NCBI GenBank assembly: GCA_019359635.1
Contig: JAHHGY010000003.1
Location: 1-64,000, forward strand
Source of the DNA: Chroococcus sp. CMT-3BRIN-NPC107
GTDB lineage: Bacteria; Cyanobacteriota; Cyanobacteriia; Cyanobacteriales; Chroococcidiopsidaceae
Direction of reading: 5' to 3'
DNA: 64,000 nucleotides
Shown: positions 1 through 8,803 of the stretch, in pieces
Numbering within the stretch: position 1 is the stretch's first letter
How the letters are laid out: every line of letters begins with the position of its first letter
Made by a program: the position numbers and the translations under genes
Notes under the pieces: model-generated
Database searches by the model: none
The model's input: only the letters and a program-made list of their open reading frames with translations
Told to the model about the DNA's origin: nothing

Positions 1-113
1 AGCGAAGACGGTTTTAATCATCTACTTCATCTTCGATTAGCGTGGGTAAATCAAAGGTTTGATGCTTTGTTCTCTGATGAGAATCTGTCTCTACATTTGT
101 ACTCCCCCAACCG

Positions 114-404
114 TTAGATGCGCCCGTACTGCTGAAAAAATTTAGCTCTAAACCAGTGCTTAGACTCATCGCCAAGGGTACTGCCTTGGCGATAATCGCT
201 ATGTGTTGGATCTTGAGGAATAACCTCGAATGCTAGCTTTGCTATAGCAGCTAAACGCTTTGTAGCGTTTTTCTTTTGATAGTCTTTAGAATACTTCTGT
301 CGCAAACATTTTACTTGCATCAAAAGTTCTTTAAACTGGTTGAGGAATAGAGAATGAGTAAATATGTTCCAGCCATTAACTACTAGCGACTGATTTACAG
401 ACAA
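114..404 (-). pseudogene. yhaV: Truncated YhaV-family toxin (RNase) of a PrlF-YhaV toxin-antitoxin pair
   Basis: The 96-residue product matches the first two thirds of YhaV, a ribosome-associated mRNA interferase that is neutralised by PrlF. Visible conserved stretches are VVNGWNIF near the N terminus, KKNATKRLAAIAKLAFEVIP in the middle and HWFRAKFFQQY at the end. In the family FFQQY continues into LFFRY and a further 50 or so residues; here the frame reads GRI and stops. The bases beyond (about 14-130, minus strand) are open in another frame and end in DLPTLIEDEVDD, which does not look like YhaV, so the 3' part appears deleted or replaced rather than simply frameshifted. The start lies 2 bases after the antitoxin stop, the usual coupled order. 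Probably inactive as a toxin. Confidence 0.75.
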
Positions 405-406
405 AT

Positions 407-742
407 TTATTCATCCTCGTCCAAGAGTGGCGCGTCAAGATCCACCTCAACATCAGCAATTAAGAACTGAACGGAGCTTACTAAATCAGAACTAATTGCG
501 TGTAGGTGATGTGGATTTTTTTGCATGTCTTGTGCAAGAAAATTTAAAAACTGCCCGATTATCGGATCGCTCTGTGTTTGGTCAGCGCGCGAGATTACTA
601 CTTTACCGTCAGGCTCGATAGTGTAGCAAATTTTATCGCGCTTATTCAACCCAAGGATTTTACGAATGGGTTCGGGAATTGTCGTCTGATAGCGATCTGT
701 AAGAGTAGATTCCGAGCATGGGGCTAGTGTTCTAGCAGCCAT
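407..742 (-). CDS. prlF: PrlF (SohA)-type antitoxin
   Basis: This is a 111-residue protein, the same length as E. coli PrlF. It has a swapped-hairpin AbrB/SpoVT-like N-terminal half (ESTLTDRYQTTIPEPIRKIL, then LNKRDKICYTIEPDGKVVIS) and an acidic tail ending PLLDEDE, typical of antitoxins. The start at 742 is preferred over the in-frame start at 775 because GGAGG lies 5-9 bases upstream and the product then has family length. In the family PrlF binds YhaV and autorepresses the operon. Its toxin partner, starting 2 bases downstream, is truncated, so this copy may now be an orphan antitoxin able to act against related toxins elsewhere. Confidence 0.85.
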   Translation of the reverse strand: MAARTLAPCSESTLTDRYQTTIPEPIRKILGLNKRDKICYTIEPDGKVVISRADQTQSDPIIGQFLNFLAQDMQKNPHHLHAISSDLVSSVQFLIADVEVDLDAPLLDEDE

Positions 743-937
743 AGCGACCTCCAAGTTGGTCGTTAAATATCTCAAACGTAATGCAATTGCATTGTCTTGT
801 CAAGAATAATATTCCTACCCTTAAGAGTTTGAAGTTCCCATTCCCAGGGCGGCGTTGAGTTCTGGTGCGATCGCAAGTGTTTATGTAGCGCTCCTATTGG
901 ATTTATACATGGTTAAGGTTGCTATGTACAGTTATTT

Positions 938-1672
938 TTAGAAAAATGCTGCTTGATGGCGAATTAAATTAAAAAATTCTTCGCGGGTTTTTTGCTCGTC
1001 TTGAAACACTCCCACCATTGCACTTGTTACCGTCCAAGAACCAGGCTTTTGTACGCCGCGCATAACCATACACATATGGCTAGCTTCAATTACTACCGCA
1101 ACGCCTTGGGGTTCTAAGATAGTTTGCACTGCTTCGGCAATTTGACGAGTTAATCTTTCTTGTACTTGCAAGCGCCGCGAATACATTTCTACAATTCGCG
1201 CTAATTTGCTTAAACCTACTACTTTTTGATTGGGAATATAAGCAACGTGAGCTTTACCCATAAATGGCAACATATGATGTTCGCAAAGGCTAAAGGTGCT
1301 GATATCTCTTACCAGTACCATCTCGTTATGCCCTTCATCAAAAATCGCGTCGTTAACCAATTCTTCCAAAGACTGGTTGTATCCGCTAGTCAAAAATCGC
1401 ATGGCTTCCGCAACCCGCTTAGGAGTTTTCAATAATCCCTCACGCTCAGGATCTTCCCCTACACCCAATAACAAAGTCCGCACCGCTTCCATCATTGGCT
1501 CGTTGAGGTCTTCAGAAGGCGGCTGTAAATTTGGTTCTTTACCATTTTGAGTGTTGCGGTCGGGCCTAGTGGAAAGGTTTAGATTTAGGGAGTTTTGTCC
1601 GTCCATAGATTCTCTTGTATCAGAAATTAAAGAAGATTCAGCCCGATTTTGCCCGTTATTACCAGTTGTCAT
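938..1672 (-). CDS. folE: GTP cyclohydrolase I
   Basis: The enzyme converts GTP to 7,8-dihydroneopterin triphosphate, the entry step of tetrahydrofolate and pterin synthesis (EC 3.5.4.16). The product has 244 residues; about 50 low-complexity, Asn/Ser-rich residues precede the catalytic domain. Zinc ligands are visible as Cys130 and His133 in LCEHHMLPF and Cys201 in SHMCMVMRG; the [10 protein letters not shown] segment and the [12 protein letters not shown]-terminal part are also conserved. It is the last gene of a minus-strand series with the SDR gene 45 bases upstream. Cyanobacteria use this enzyme for folate and for glycosylated pterins. Identification is firm; the exact start is less so because the N-terminal tail is not conserved. 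Confidence 0.96.
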   Translation of the reverse strand: MTTGNNGQNRAESSLISDTRESMDGQNSLNLNLSTRPDRNTQNGKEPNLQPPSEDLNEPMMEAVRTLLLGVGEDPEREGLLKTPKRVAEAMRFLTSGYNQSLEELVNDAIFDEGHNEMVLVRDISTFSLCEHHMLPFMGKAHVAYIPNQKVVGLSKLARIVEMYSRRLQVQERLTRQIAEAVQTILEPQGVAVVIEASHMCMVMRGVQKPGSWTVTSAMVGVFQDEQKTREEFFNLIRHQAAFF

Positions 1673-1717
1673 AATTTATATAATTAGTTAAATTTGGGCG
1701 CAGGGCGCGATCGCATT

Positions 1718-2437
1718 TTATAAACTTCCCGCGCTGGGCATTAATGTCAATTCATCAATTACAGCCTGCTTGGGCAATAGTGCGGTATGCAAAATTGATT
1801 GAGCGACAATTTGGGGCGTTAACATTGCTTTACGGTCAAAGTCGGAGTCCAAAGTGTCCCATAACTCTGTATCTACCGCTCCAGGGCATATTGCTGTAAC
1901 TCGAATGCCGCAACTTCGCTCCTCGAGCGCTACAGTTTTAGAAAGAGCAATTAATCCAGCTTTGCTAACGCTATAAGCTCCCCAACCCGGAAATGATTGT
2001 TTGCCAGCAATAGACGCAACATTGATAATTGTCCCCGCACTGCGACTTCGCATTGTTGGCAATATTCCAACTATGCACTGAAACACACTTGTAAGGTTGA
2101 TATTGATTACTGTCAGCCAGTCTGCTAAAGGTGTTTCGCTCAACGTCCCAATATAACCAATTCCGGCATTATTTACCAAAATATCAATGCCGCCAAAGTC
2201 GGACGCAATTAATTTTATTTGCTCTTGCACCTGTTCAACGGTGGCTAAATCTAGCTCGTAAGCTTTAGCGTTTACTCCAGTGGCGGCGGCAGCACTGGCA
2301 ACAGCAGTTAATTTATCAATAGAACGACTCACTAAAGCGACATCTATACCAGCTTTGGCAAATTCTAAAGCTGTTGCTTTACCAATGCCACTACTTGCCC
2401 CTGTAATTAAGGCTTTAGGCTTACTCAAATTAGTCAT
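1718..2437 (-). CDS. Short-chain dehydrogenase/reductase
   Basis: A 239-residue classical SDR. The dinucleotide-binding motif TGASSGIG is near residue 12, NNAG lies in the middle, and the catalytic Tyr-x3-Lys is in AYSVSKAG. The ATG at 2437, preceded by AAAGG, is preferred over the in-frame TTG at 2464. The substrate cannot be told from sequence; the family includes 3-oxoacyl-ACP reductases and many other NAD(P)H-linked ketoreductases. It sits between accA and folE, downstream of aar and ado, a neighbourhood repeatedly seen in cyanobacterial genomes. That makes a lipid-related substrate plausible but is only inference from context. Confidence 0.88.
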   Translation of the reverse strand: MTNLSKPKALITGASSGIGKATALEFAKAGIDVALVSRSIDKLTAVASAAAATGVNAKAYELDLATVEQVQEQIKLIASDFGGIDILVNNAGIGYIGTLSETPLADWLTVININLTSVFQCIVGILPTMRSRSAGTIINVASIAGKQSFPGWGAYSVSKAGLIALSKTVALEERSCGIRVTAICPGAVDTELWDTLDSDFDRKAMLTPQIVAQSILHTALLPKQAVIDELTLMPSAGSL

Positions 2438-2567
2438 AAAACCTTTGTGTTTTCCTTGCGCCAAGGCTGACCGGATTTTGCAATCTCAAAGTGATAATAA
2501 AAGCAATAAAACTTTACATCTCTTTACTAACTATACCACTTAGGGTGGATTCAGCAAAAGAATGTTA

Positions 2568-3548
2568 TTAATGTTGCAATTCTGTAAACTTTCCTAGTTG
2601 GCGAAATTTTTGGTAACGCCTTTCTCTAAGCTCAGAACTTGATAACTTAGACAACTCTTCTAAGTTGTCCACCAATGCTTGCTTGAGAGTGGCGGCGGCG
2701 GTTACGGGGTCAGAATGAGCGCCGCCAACGGGTTCGGGGATGATAAAGTCGATTATGCCCAGATTTTTTAAATCCCAAGAAGTAATTTTTAAAGCTATTG
2801 CTGCTTGAGGAGCTTTAGCCGCATCTTTCCACAAAATTGCCGCGCAAGCTTCAGGAGTAGCAACAGTATAAACCGAGTGTTCAAACATTAATAAGCGATC
2901 GCCGACTCCAATACCCAAAGCACCACCCGAACCACCTTCGCCAATTACCGTGCAAATAATTGGTACATCTAGCCGGAACATTTCCCGCAAATTATAAGCG
3001 ATCGCTTCTCCTTGTCCTTGATGTTCCGCTTCTATGCCCGACCAGGCTCCGGGAGTATCAATAAAGGTAATTATGGGCATTCCAAAGCGGTTGGCGTGAT
3101 CCATTAGGCGCATCGCTTTACGATAGCCTCCAGGGGATGCCATGCCAAAATTACGGGCAATATTATCTTTAGTATCTCGCCCTTTTTGCTGACCCAGCAT
3201 AACTACTGGTCGCCCCGCCAACCTGCCTACGCCGCCCACCAAAGCCGGATCGTCACCACCTCGGCGATCGCCATGAAGTTCTAGCCACTCATCGCTAATA
3301 GCTTGAATATAATCAAAGGTACTAGGGCGGCGGGGATGACGGGCTAGTTGCAATCTTTGGGCGGGGGAAAGACTGCTAAAAATCTCTTGACGCAAGGATT
3401 TCGCCCGTGTTTCTAGCCTTCTAATTTCCTCGGACACATCAACGCCGTTTTCTGTGGCTAGTTCGCGGATTTGGTCAATTCGCAACTCTAGATCCATTAA
3501 CGGTTTTTCAAAGTCCAACAGTAGGGGTTTGCGCTCAATCGTTGCCAT
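2568..3548 (-). CDS. accA: Acetyl-CoA carboxylase carboxyltransferase subunit alpha
   Basis: AccA forms, with AccD, the carboxyltransferase that moves the carboxyl group from carboxybiotin on AccB to acetyl-CoA, giving malonyl-CoA for fatty acid synthesis. The 326-residue product has the expected length. The N-terminal region is helical ([19 protein letters not shown]), followed by the crotonase-like core with [40 protein letters not shown] and the glycine-rich [17 protein letters not shown]. The start ATG is 40 bases downstream of the aar stop, so the two are probably cotranscribed. That places malonyl-CoA supply beside acyl-ACP reduction. The biotin protein ligase birA for the same complex is elsewhere in the window (22.3-23.1 kb). 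Confidence 0.97.
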   Translation of the reverse strand: MATIERKPLLLDFEKPLMDLELRIDQIRELATENGVDVSEEIRRLETRAKSLRQEIFSSLSPAQRLQLARHPRRPSTFDYIQAISDEWLELHGDRRGGDDPALVGGVGRLAGRPVVMLGQQKGRDTKDNIARNFGMASPGGYRKAMRLMDHANRFGMPIITFIDTPGAWSGIEAEHQGQGEAIAYNLREMFRLDVPIICTVIGEGGSGGALGIGVGDRLLMFEHSVYTVATPEACAAILWKDAAKAPQAAIALKITSWDLKNLGIIDFIIPEPVGGAHSDPVTAAATLKQALVDNLEELSKLSSSELRERRYQKFRQLGKFTELQH

Positions 3549-3588
3549 AATGTGCGATCGCTCTGTCTTTTTTTATCTGGTATTTTGA

Positions 3589-4614
3589 CTAACTGCTTAA
3601 AAGTGGTCGAAATCCGTGCTTAATAGAAGCTGCGCCAATTTGTTCCATTTTTGCGACGGTAATTTGGTTGCGCCCCCAAGAAAAGTTAGTATGTATTTTT
3701 TCAAATTCCAACAACATAGATTCTGCAAAACAGGCGAATAGCTGACGTGCTGGCGCATCCAGTATATTCACAATGTGCATAATTCGCCAGTCAATATCTA
3801 AGGAATGCTCGACAATACCACCGTTTAAAACGTGAATGCCGGGATGTTGTAACTTTGTTGCTAAGTTTTTGGGATAGCCACCATCAATTAGCAAACAAGG
3901 CTGTTTTAAAACTGTTGGGTCAATTTCTACACCTTTAGGCATACTAGCAACCCAAACAATAATATCTGCTTGAGGCAAGGCTTCCTCTAAACCCATAATC
4001 TTACCCCGTCCTAGTTCTGCCTGTAGTTCTTGCAAGCGTTCTTGATTTCGGGCAATTAGTAGCAATTCACCGACATCGGTGCGGCTTTCTAGCCAGCGAC
4101 AAACAGCGCTCCCAATATCGCCCGTTGCACCACAGATAGCAACCGTTGCTTGTGACAATTCAATGCCCAACTGCTTAGAAGCTTGTTCTACCTGACGGCA
4201 GATGATATAAGCTGTGTGAGTGTTTCCGGTAGTAAAGCGTTCAAATTCCAGCTTAATATTGCGGACTTGTTTATTGTCTTGTAAATTAAAGTTTTCAAAA
4301 ATAATTGAAGAAAAACCGCCTAAGGCTGTAATATCAATCCCGTGCTTTTGGGCATGAGCCATTGCATTTAAAATTTTCCGAGTAGCAGCTTTAATTCGCC
4401 GATTTGCCAGCATTTCCGGCAAAAAGCAAGATTCTACATAGCGCCCTTCGATTTGTTGCCCAGTGATGCTAGTAACTGTAATATTATCGACAATTTGGGG
4501 CGGGGCGCTGCACCAAAAATCTAGCCCTTGATCGGCGTATTCAGGGTAGCCTAATTCTTTAGCTACCGATTGGGCGTGTTGCAAACTGGTAAGGTGACCG
4601 ATTAGACCAAACAT
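3589..4614 (-). CDS. aar: Long-chain fatty acyl-[acyl-carrier-protein] reductase (AAR)
   Basis: AAR reduces fatty acyl-ACP to the free fatty aldehyde using NADPH (EC 1.2.1.80), the first step of cyanobacterial alkane synthesis. The product is 341 residues, the normal length. Seen are the N-terminal block [14 protein letters not shown], the Rossmann motif [10 protein letters not shown] at about 172-181, the segment [10 protein letters not shown], and the catalytic cysteine at position 295 in [10 protein letters not shown], followed by the family signature [11 protein letters not shown]. Upstream, after 173 bases, is ado, the second enzyme; downstream is accA. The 173-base spacer leaves room for a separate promoter, as reported for aar in Synechocystis. 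Confidence 0.97.
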   Translation of the reverse strand: MFGLIGHLTSLQHAQSVAKELGYPEYADQGLDFWCSAPPQIVDNITVTSITGQQIEGRYVESCFLPEMLANRRIKAATRKILNAMAHAQKHGIDITALGGFSSIIFENFNLQDNKQVRNIKLEFERFTTGNTHTAYIICRQVEQASKQLGIELSQATVAICGATGDIGSAVCRWLESRTDVGELLLIARNQERLQELQAELGRGKIMGLEEALPQADIIVWVASMPKGVEIDPTVLKQPCLLIDGGYPKNLATKLQHPGIHVLNGGIVEHSLDIDWRIMHIVNILDAPARQLFACFAESMLLEFEKIHTNFSWGRNQITVAKMEQIGAASIKHGFRPLLSS

Positions 4615-4787
4615 GAATTGCTTTATTAAGACCTATAAATCCGGTCAAACTGGAGTAAGTGGATAAAAACTAGAGTAAAAGTCGCGCTTATAAATATTTC
4701 ACCTCTTTGCCTAAGCAGTCAAGTTAAGCGCGATAAGTCAATTACTAAATAAATTTGGGGCAATTGTCTATTGCCCCCAATCGTTAC

Positions 4788-5495
4788 TTAAGCCGCACTT
4801 AAGCCGTAGGCTGACAGGCGCATGATGTCGCGGGTAGTGAAGCCAATATTACTTAAAGCTTCGCCGTACTGGATCATGAAGTCCTCAACTAAAGCTTCTT
4901 TTTCCATAGCGAGAACTTGAGCATCATCAGCTACTTCATTCAACATCCGCCAAACAATGGGTAGATTTTGACGGTTAGCTGCTTCTAGTTCAGCTTTTGA
5001 GGTTTCAAAGTTGTTTTTTAGCCAAACTTCGCCAAAGTTGAGGTGGCTATATTCATCTTTGACAACGCCTTCGGTAATTTTGCGGGCAAAATCATCAGCA
5101 ACGGGGATGTAGATATTGTAAGCTGCGATCGCAAAACATTCGATAATTAACGATTGAATCAGCAAGCAGGTAACTACTCGTCCCTCTTTGGCTGCATCTT
5201 GGAAGTTTTGATGCAGGGAAGCAAAAAACGATTTAGCAAAGGGCAAATCTGGCGTTACATTTAGATTGCGACCGCAGGCTTCAAAACCTTTTTTGTGGCG
5301 GCTTTCCATTTTGGATAACCGAATTAAATCATCCTGATGTTCGGGCAGCATTCGCGTAAGCGTGATGTAATTTTCGTGGGCTTCTTGTTCCCCTTCAATT
5401 ACAATGGCGTTGACGCGGCTATAAGCATCCTTATAGGCTTCGCTGTGAAAATCGAGTTCGGAGTTGGCAGCAAGTTGCTGCATAGGTCTATTCAC
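4788..5495 (-). CDS. ado: Aldehyde deformylating oxygenase (ADO)
   Basis: ADO is a ferritin-like di-iron enzyme that turns a Cn fatty aldehyde into a Cn-1 alkane plus formate (EC 4.1.99.5). The 235-residue product shows all six expected iron ligands: Glu36, Glu64, His67, Glu119, Glu148 and His151. Their spacing is identical to the structurally characterised Prochlorococcus enzyme (45, 73, 76, 128, 157, 160). The segment [20 protein letters not shown] is the strongly conserved core. The start ATG is followed by [12 protein letters not shown], a variable tail. Its product feeds heptadecane/pentadecane, which sit in cyanobacterial membranes. It is transcribed divergently from the ABC permease at 5659 with 163 bases between. 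Confidence 0.97.
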   Translation of the reverse strand: MNRPMQQLAANSELDFHSEAYKDAYSRVNAIVIEGEQEAHENYITLTRMLPEHQDDLIRLSKMESRHKKGFEACGRNLNVTPDLPFAKSFFASLHQNFQDAAKEGRVVTCLLIQSLIIECFAIAAYNIYIPVADDFARKITEGVVKDEYSHLNFGEVWLKNNFETSKAELEAANRQNLPIVWRMLNEVADDAQVLAMEKEALVEDFMIQYGEALSNIGFTTRDIMRLSAYGLSAA

Positions 5496-5658
5496 TCCTA
5501 TTTAACGTGAATTGGTGGACAGCACTAATTTCTAGAACACTTGCTTAATTATTAAGTAAGTGTCACTGTGGTTAATTTAACTTAAACAAGGCACTATTTT
5601 AAATAGTAACGTTCTAGGGCAAGAAGTCGCTCAATAACTAGAATAAAACCCTGAACTG

Positions 5659-6492
5659 ATGGATAATAACCAGAAAAAAACCAAATTAGCCAACTTTTTA
5701 GCATTACTAAGTTTATTTTTACCGATTCTAGGAGCGGGAATTGTCTTATTGCCTCTAGGGGTGGTTTTCCTTACATCTTTTGCGCCCCCAAATAGTTTAG
5801 GTGAATCAGCCCAAAAAGGTTGGACTCTAGTAAATTATCAAGACGCTTGGCAACGGGGGGAGTTCCTGTTAGCTTTTGCTAATTCAACTTTGGTAGCATT
5901 AGCAGTTACAGGCTTGCAAATAATTACTTCAGCACTAGCAGGCTATGCTTTAGCAAGGTTAAAGTTTAGGGGCAGGCAAGCTTTACTTCTAGTGGTGCTA
6001 GCAACGCTAGTAATTCCGTTTCAGTTATTAGTAATTCCGATATTTTTAGTTTTAAAGTGGGGACACTTAATTAACACTTATGGGGCGTTAATTTTGCCTA
6101 CGGCGGTAAGTGGTTTTGGAATATTTTTACTGCGGCAATATTTTTTAACTATACCTGTGGAATTAGAAGAAGCGGCGGCGATTGATGGTGCTAATCGCAC
6201 TCAAATATTATGGCGAGTTATGTTACCGCTATCACGTCCAGCTTTAGTAACACTGTTTTTATTTACATTTATTGGCGAATGGAACGATTTATTTAAGCCT
6301 TTGGTTTTTACTACCAAACCGCAATTAAGAACGGTACAACTAGCTTTAGCTGAGTTTCAAGAGCAATATACTAATAATTGGCCCTTACTAATGGCAGCAG
6401 TAGCGATCGCCACCATACCCGTAATTTTATTATTTCTCGTCGGGCAACGTCAGTTTATTCGCGGTATTGCGGCTACGGGCATTAAAAACTAA
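5659..6492 (+). CDS. Carbohydrate ABC transporter permease, MalG/UgpE type
   Basis: A 277-residue inner-membrane protein with about six hydrophobic segments. The binding-protein-dependent permease (EAA) loop is visible at ELEEAAAIDGANRTQILWRV, which docks the ATPase. The C-terminal region MLPLSRPALVTLFLFTFIGEWNDLFKP is typical of MalG-like subunits, which pair with a MalF-like subunit. No ATPase, binding protein or second permease is adjacent. A MalF-like gene lies 44 kb away (50019-50900, minus) and could be its partner, as sugar transporter genes are often dispersed in cyanobacteria. The substrate is unknown. Confidence 0.9.
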   Translation: MDNNQKKTKLANFLALLSLFLPILGAGIVLLPLGVVFLTSFAPPNSLGESAQKGWTLVNYQDAWQRGEFLLAFANSTLVALAVTGLQIITSALAGYALARLKFRGRQALLLVVLATLVIPFQLLVIPIFLVLKWGHLINTYGALILPTAVSGFGIFLLRQYFLTIPVELEEAAAIDGANRTQILWRVMLPLSRPALVTLFLFTFIGEWNDLFKPLVFTTKPQLRTVQLALAEFQEQYTNNWPLLMAAVAIATIPVILLFLVGQRQFIRGIAATGIKN

Positions 6493-6595
6493 GGCTTTGG
6501 GTAATGGGTAGTAATTTCAATGAGCAGTTTCTAATACGTATGAAAGAGCCTGAGATAGGAGAATTGCAGACTCAAGAAAATTATCACACTTTGTT

Positions 6596-6837
6596 ATGCA
6601 GAAGCTGGGCTTGGGTTTAATTATTGTCTCCTTTGTGCCTTGGTTAGCATATTTTTCGTCCCCGCTTTGGCGCTAACTTTGGCTCAAAAAGCTGCTTTAG
6701 TGCCAATTTTGGTTGTTATTGCCGAAGTTATTTTTTGGTTGGGTGTTTTGATAGTAGGTAAAGAAGCTGCCACAAAATATCGGAAACATTTAAGCCTTAA
6801 GGCGCTACGGCGACAGGTTAAAAAGTGGCGTAGATAG
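6596..6837 (+). pseudogene. Small membrane protein (transporter suffix domain-like), frameshifted
   Basis: Reading from the ATG at 6596 gives MQKLGLGLIIVSFVPWLAYF, the usual N terminus of this family of about 80-residue two-TM proteins, and then stops shortly after. The rest, FVPALALTLAQKAALVPILV and a basic C-terminal tail KYRKHLSLKALRRQVKKWRR, is in the +1 frame and is otherwise open only from a TTG at 6640. One additional T in the run of five T at 6652-6656 would join both halves as LAYFFVPALAL. So this is a one-base frameshift in a homopolymer: a recent pseudogene, a sequencing error, or slippage. The family is named after resemblance to a C-terminal segment of transporters; no function is known. 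Confidence 0.7.
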
Positions 6838-7884
6838 TTAAGATTCGGCGCTAGTAGTTTCCTGAATTTGCAGGCGAATATTGCGATCGCCATTTTCCCC
6901 TAATTGAATCTCCATCACTTCCCCTGTTAGCTGCTCCAAACAAGTTAAGAGACTGCGTAAATTGGGCGTACTTGCACCCGTATCTACATACAATCTATCA
7001 GACAAGCTACCAATACGCTTCCAAGTAGTGTAGAGTTTGGCGATCGTTTGTTCTAGCTGCGATGCTTGATTAACTAAATCTGCCGCCGTGTTAATACAGC
7101 CTAGTCTTAAAGCTTCTTCTAAAGCCTTCTCCAAGTCCACTGCACCCTCATCAAATACTTGAACGCTCGTTGCGGCTTCCAGGTATTTTGCTAAGTATCT
7201 AGCTTCAGAGGTGACTTGCTTAAGGGTATCTACATCGGGGTTACGGGCGACTTCTTGACGCAAAATTGTTTGATGGGATTCTGGCAATTTTTCAATTTCT
7301 CTCACCAGAGGCGGCAAATAACGGCTAGGTAAAGTGCGATCGTTTACTTTGGCTTTCACGCTATCGGGGACTATGTCGGAAGTCATCGCCGTCCATTCAT
7401 CAGCAATTTGACGCACTTCTCGACGAGTAATGCGATCGCCATTTTTAGCTGCATCGGTAACTAACTGCTGCACCTCTGGGTCGGCTTTGGCTGTCTCCAT
7501 AAAGGCGCGTTTGCTAAAACACCTCACTGCTGCCGGATCTAGCTGTCCTTCTGCCATTAAAGTATCGGCACTGTTGGCTAAAGCAATGATTGCGTAAGCT
7601 TGACTTTTACTAATTTCTCTTGCTTTGAGCCACTCAAGAAAGCCACTACCACGAGCATCGCCATGTTTTTTTTCGCGATCGCGCACTGCTCGTAAAATTC
7701 GCCCCCGCCAAATCTCCGTTTGCAAATCGAAGCGATCGCACACTTGCCACGCGGAATCAATTTGCTGTTGAAAGTCTAATTCGGGAATTTCCTCATCTTC
7801 TGGATCGGGCAATTGAAAACTTAGAGGAGCTGGTTCAGATAGTACCGTAGCAAGTTCGGTGGGAGTTTGGGGTGATGAAACCAT
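6838..7884 (-). CDS. Conserved hypothetical protein, cyanobacterial
   Basis: I do not recognise a named family. The 348-residue product (ATG at 7884; an in-frame TTG at 7953 would add 23 residues) is soluble, acidic at the N terminus and largely helical. The segment GSGFLEWLKAREISKSQAYA at about 95-115 resembles a helix-turn-helix/KorB-like element of ParB-type DNA-binding proteins, followed by charged helices (RITRREVRQIADEW) and a Leu-rich C-terminal half. A role in DNA binding is therefore possible but unproven. The gene abuts, tail to tail, the frameshifted membrane gene and is 76 bases downstream of the DUF1400 gene on the same strand. Confidence 0.7.
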   Translation of the reverse strand: MVSSPQTPTELATVLSEPAPLSFQLPDPEDEEIPELDFQQQIDSAWQVCDRFDLQTEIWRGRILRAVRDREKKHGDARGSGFLEWLKAREISKSQAYAIIALANSADTLMAEGQLDPAAVRCFSKRAFMETAKADPEVQQLVTDAAKNGDRITRREVRQIADEWTAMTSDIVPDSVKAKVNDRTLPSRYLPPLVREIEKLPESHQTILRQEVARNPDVDTLKQVTSEARYLAKYLEAATSVQVFDEGAVDLEKALEEALRLGCINTAADLVNQASQLEQTIAKLYTTWKRIGSLSDRLYVDTGASTPNLRSLLTCLEQLTGEVMEIQLGENGDRNIRLQIQETTSAES

Positions 7885-7962
7885 AGAGAGGGCGAAGTTA
7901 CTTATTACAGACCGATTATTATTGCACGATTCTCGTCTGGTTAAAACTTGCAATTGCTTATC

Positions 7963-8520
7963 TTAGAAGGGAATTTTTAGTAATAAGTCTTGCAAATTTC
8001 CTTCTAATTGGCGCAATTGACGATAAGCACGCTCTAAAACTTCCCCTTCAACTTCAACTTCGGCGGTGGGATAGTTTTGAATGATCTCGATCAAGCTAAT
8101 ATTGCTGCTGTTGGCGGTATTGCCATTGCGATCGCTACTTGCTGATAAAATTAACGCCGCTCTTAAGGCTTGGCGATCGGCTTTACGTGAAGGTGTATGT
8201 ATTGCTTCGCTAATTCGATCGAGTACAACATTTCCGATGGGGCTATTTAAAACTCGATCTAATAATATTGGATTGACGGCTACAGATTCGGTTAAGTATT
8301 GGCGAATTGGTTTTGGATCTTGCTTTGCCAAAGCTAAATTCACTCGCAACGATGTTGACAATTCACCCGTTTGGGCAAATTTTGTTAGTTCGTTAACAGA
8401 AATTGATTCCCGAAAAATCCGGTATTTTAGCAGCACATTTTCGGCGGCAAAAGCACTCCCATTAGATAGAGAAAGCGCAATAATTACTAATAGCAGTAAG
8501 CCTCGACGAAATAATGACAT
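7963..8520 (-). CDS. DUF1400-type exported protein
   Basis: A 185-residue protein starting MSLFRRGLLLLVIIALSLSN with a clear Sec signal peptide and likely cleavage after AFA near residue 25. The mature part is the DUF1400 type: an N-terminal domain that in many cyanobacteria is fused in front of a secreted alpha/beta hydrolase. Typical segments are SVNELTKFAQTGELS and the repeated helical LLDRVLNSPIGNVVLDRIS. Here no hydrolase domain follows, so it is either a stand-alone copy or the hydrolase has been lost. Function unknown; location is probably periplasmic. Confidence 0.75.
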   Translation of the reverse strand: MSLFRRGLLLLVIIALSLSNGSAFAAENVLLKYRIFRESISVNELTKFAQTGELSTSLRVNLALAKQDPKPIRQYLTESVAVNPILLDRVLNSPIGNVVLDRISEAIHTPSRKADRQALRAALILSASSDRNGNTANSSNISLIEIIQNYPTAEVEVEGEVLERAYRQLRQLEGNLQDLLLKIPF

Positions 8521-8803
8521 TTATTTAGATAAACTCAATACAGTGTTAATTGACGGTATCTGTTGTCTATTAGTTGCGCCATCAGACTTAGGCAATAAAA
8601 AAGTAGCTTATGTTTAATTTAATACGCTTAATTACTGAGGATAAGCGATCGCGCTTTGGGAACTCTACCACAAATGCTTTGGTCATTGACTTTTAATACT
8701 TGAACTTCGTCGAGTGGTTTTAATTTTAAAGAAAAGTAAAAACTTTTTGCCTTTTTCCCGAATCAACGTAACGTAATTCAAGAGATTAACATTAGTAAAC
8801 AAA

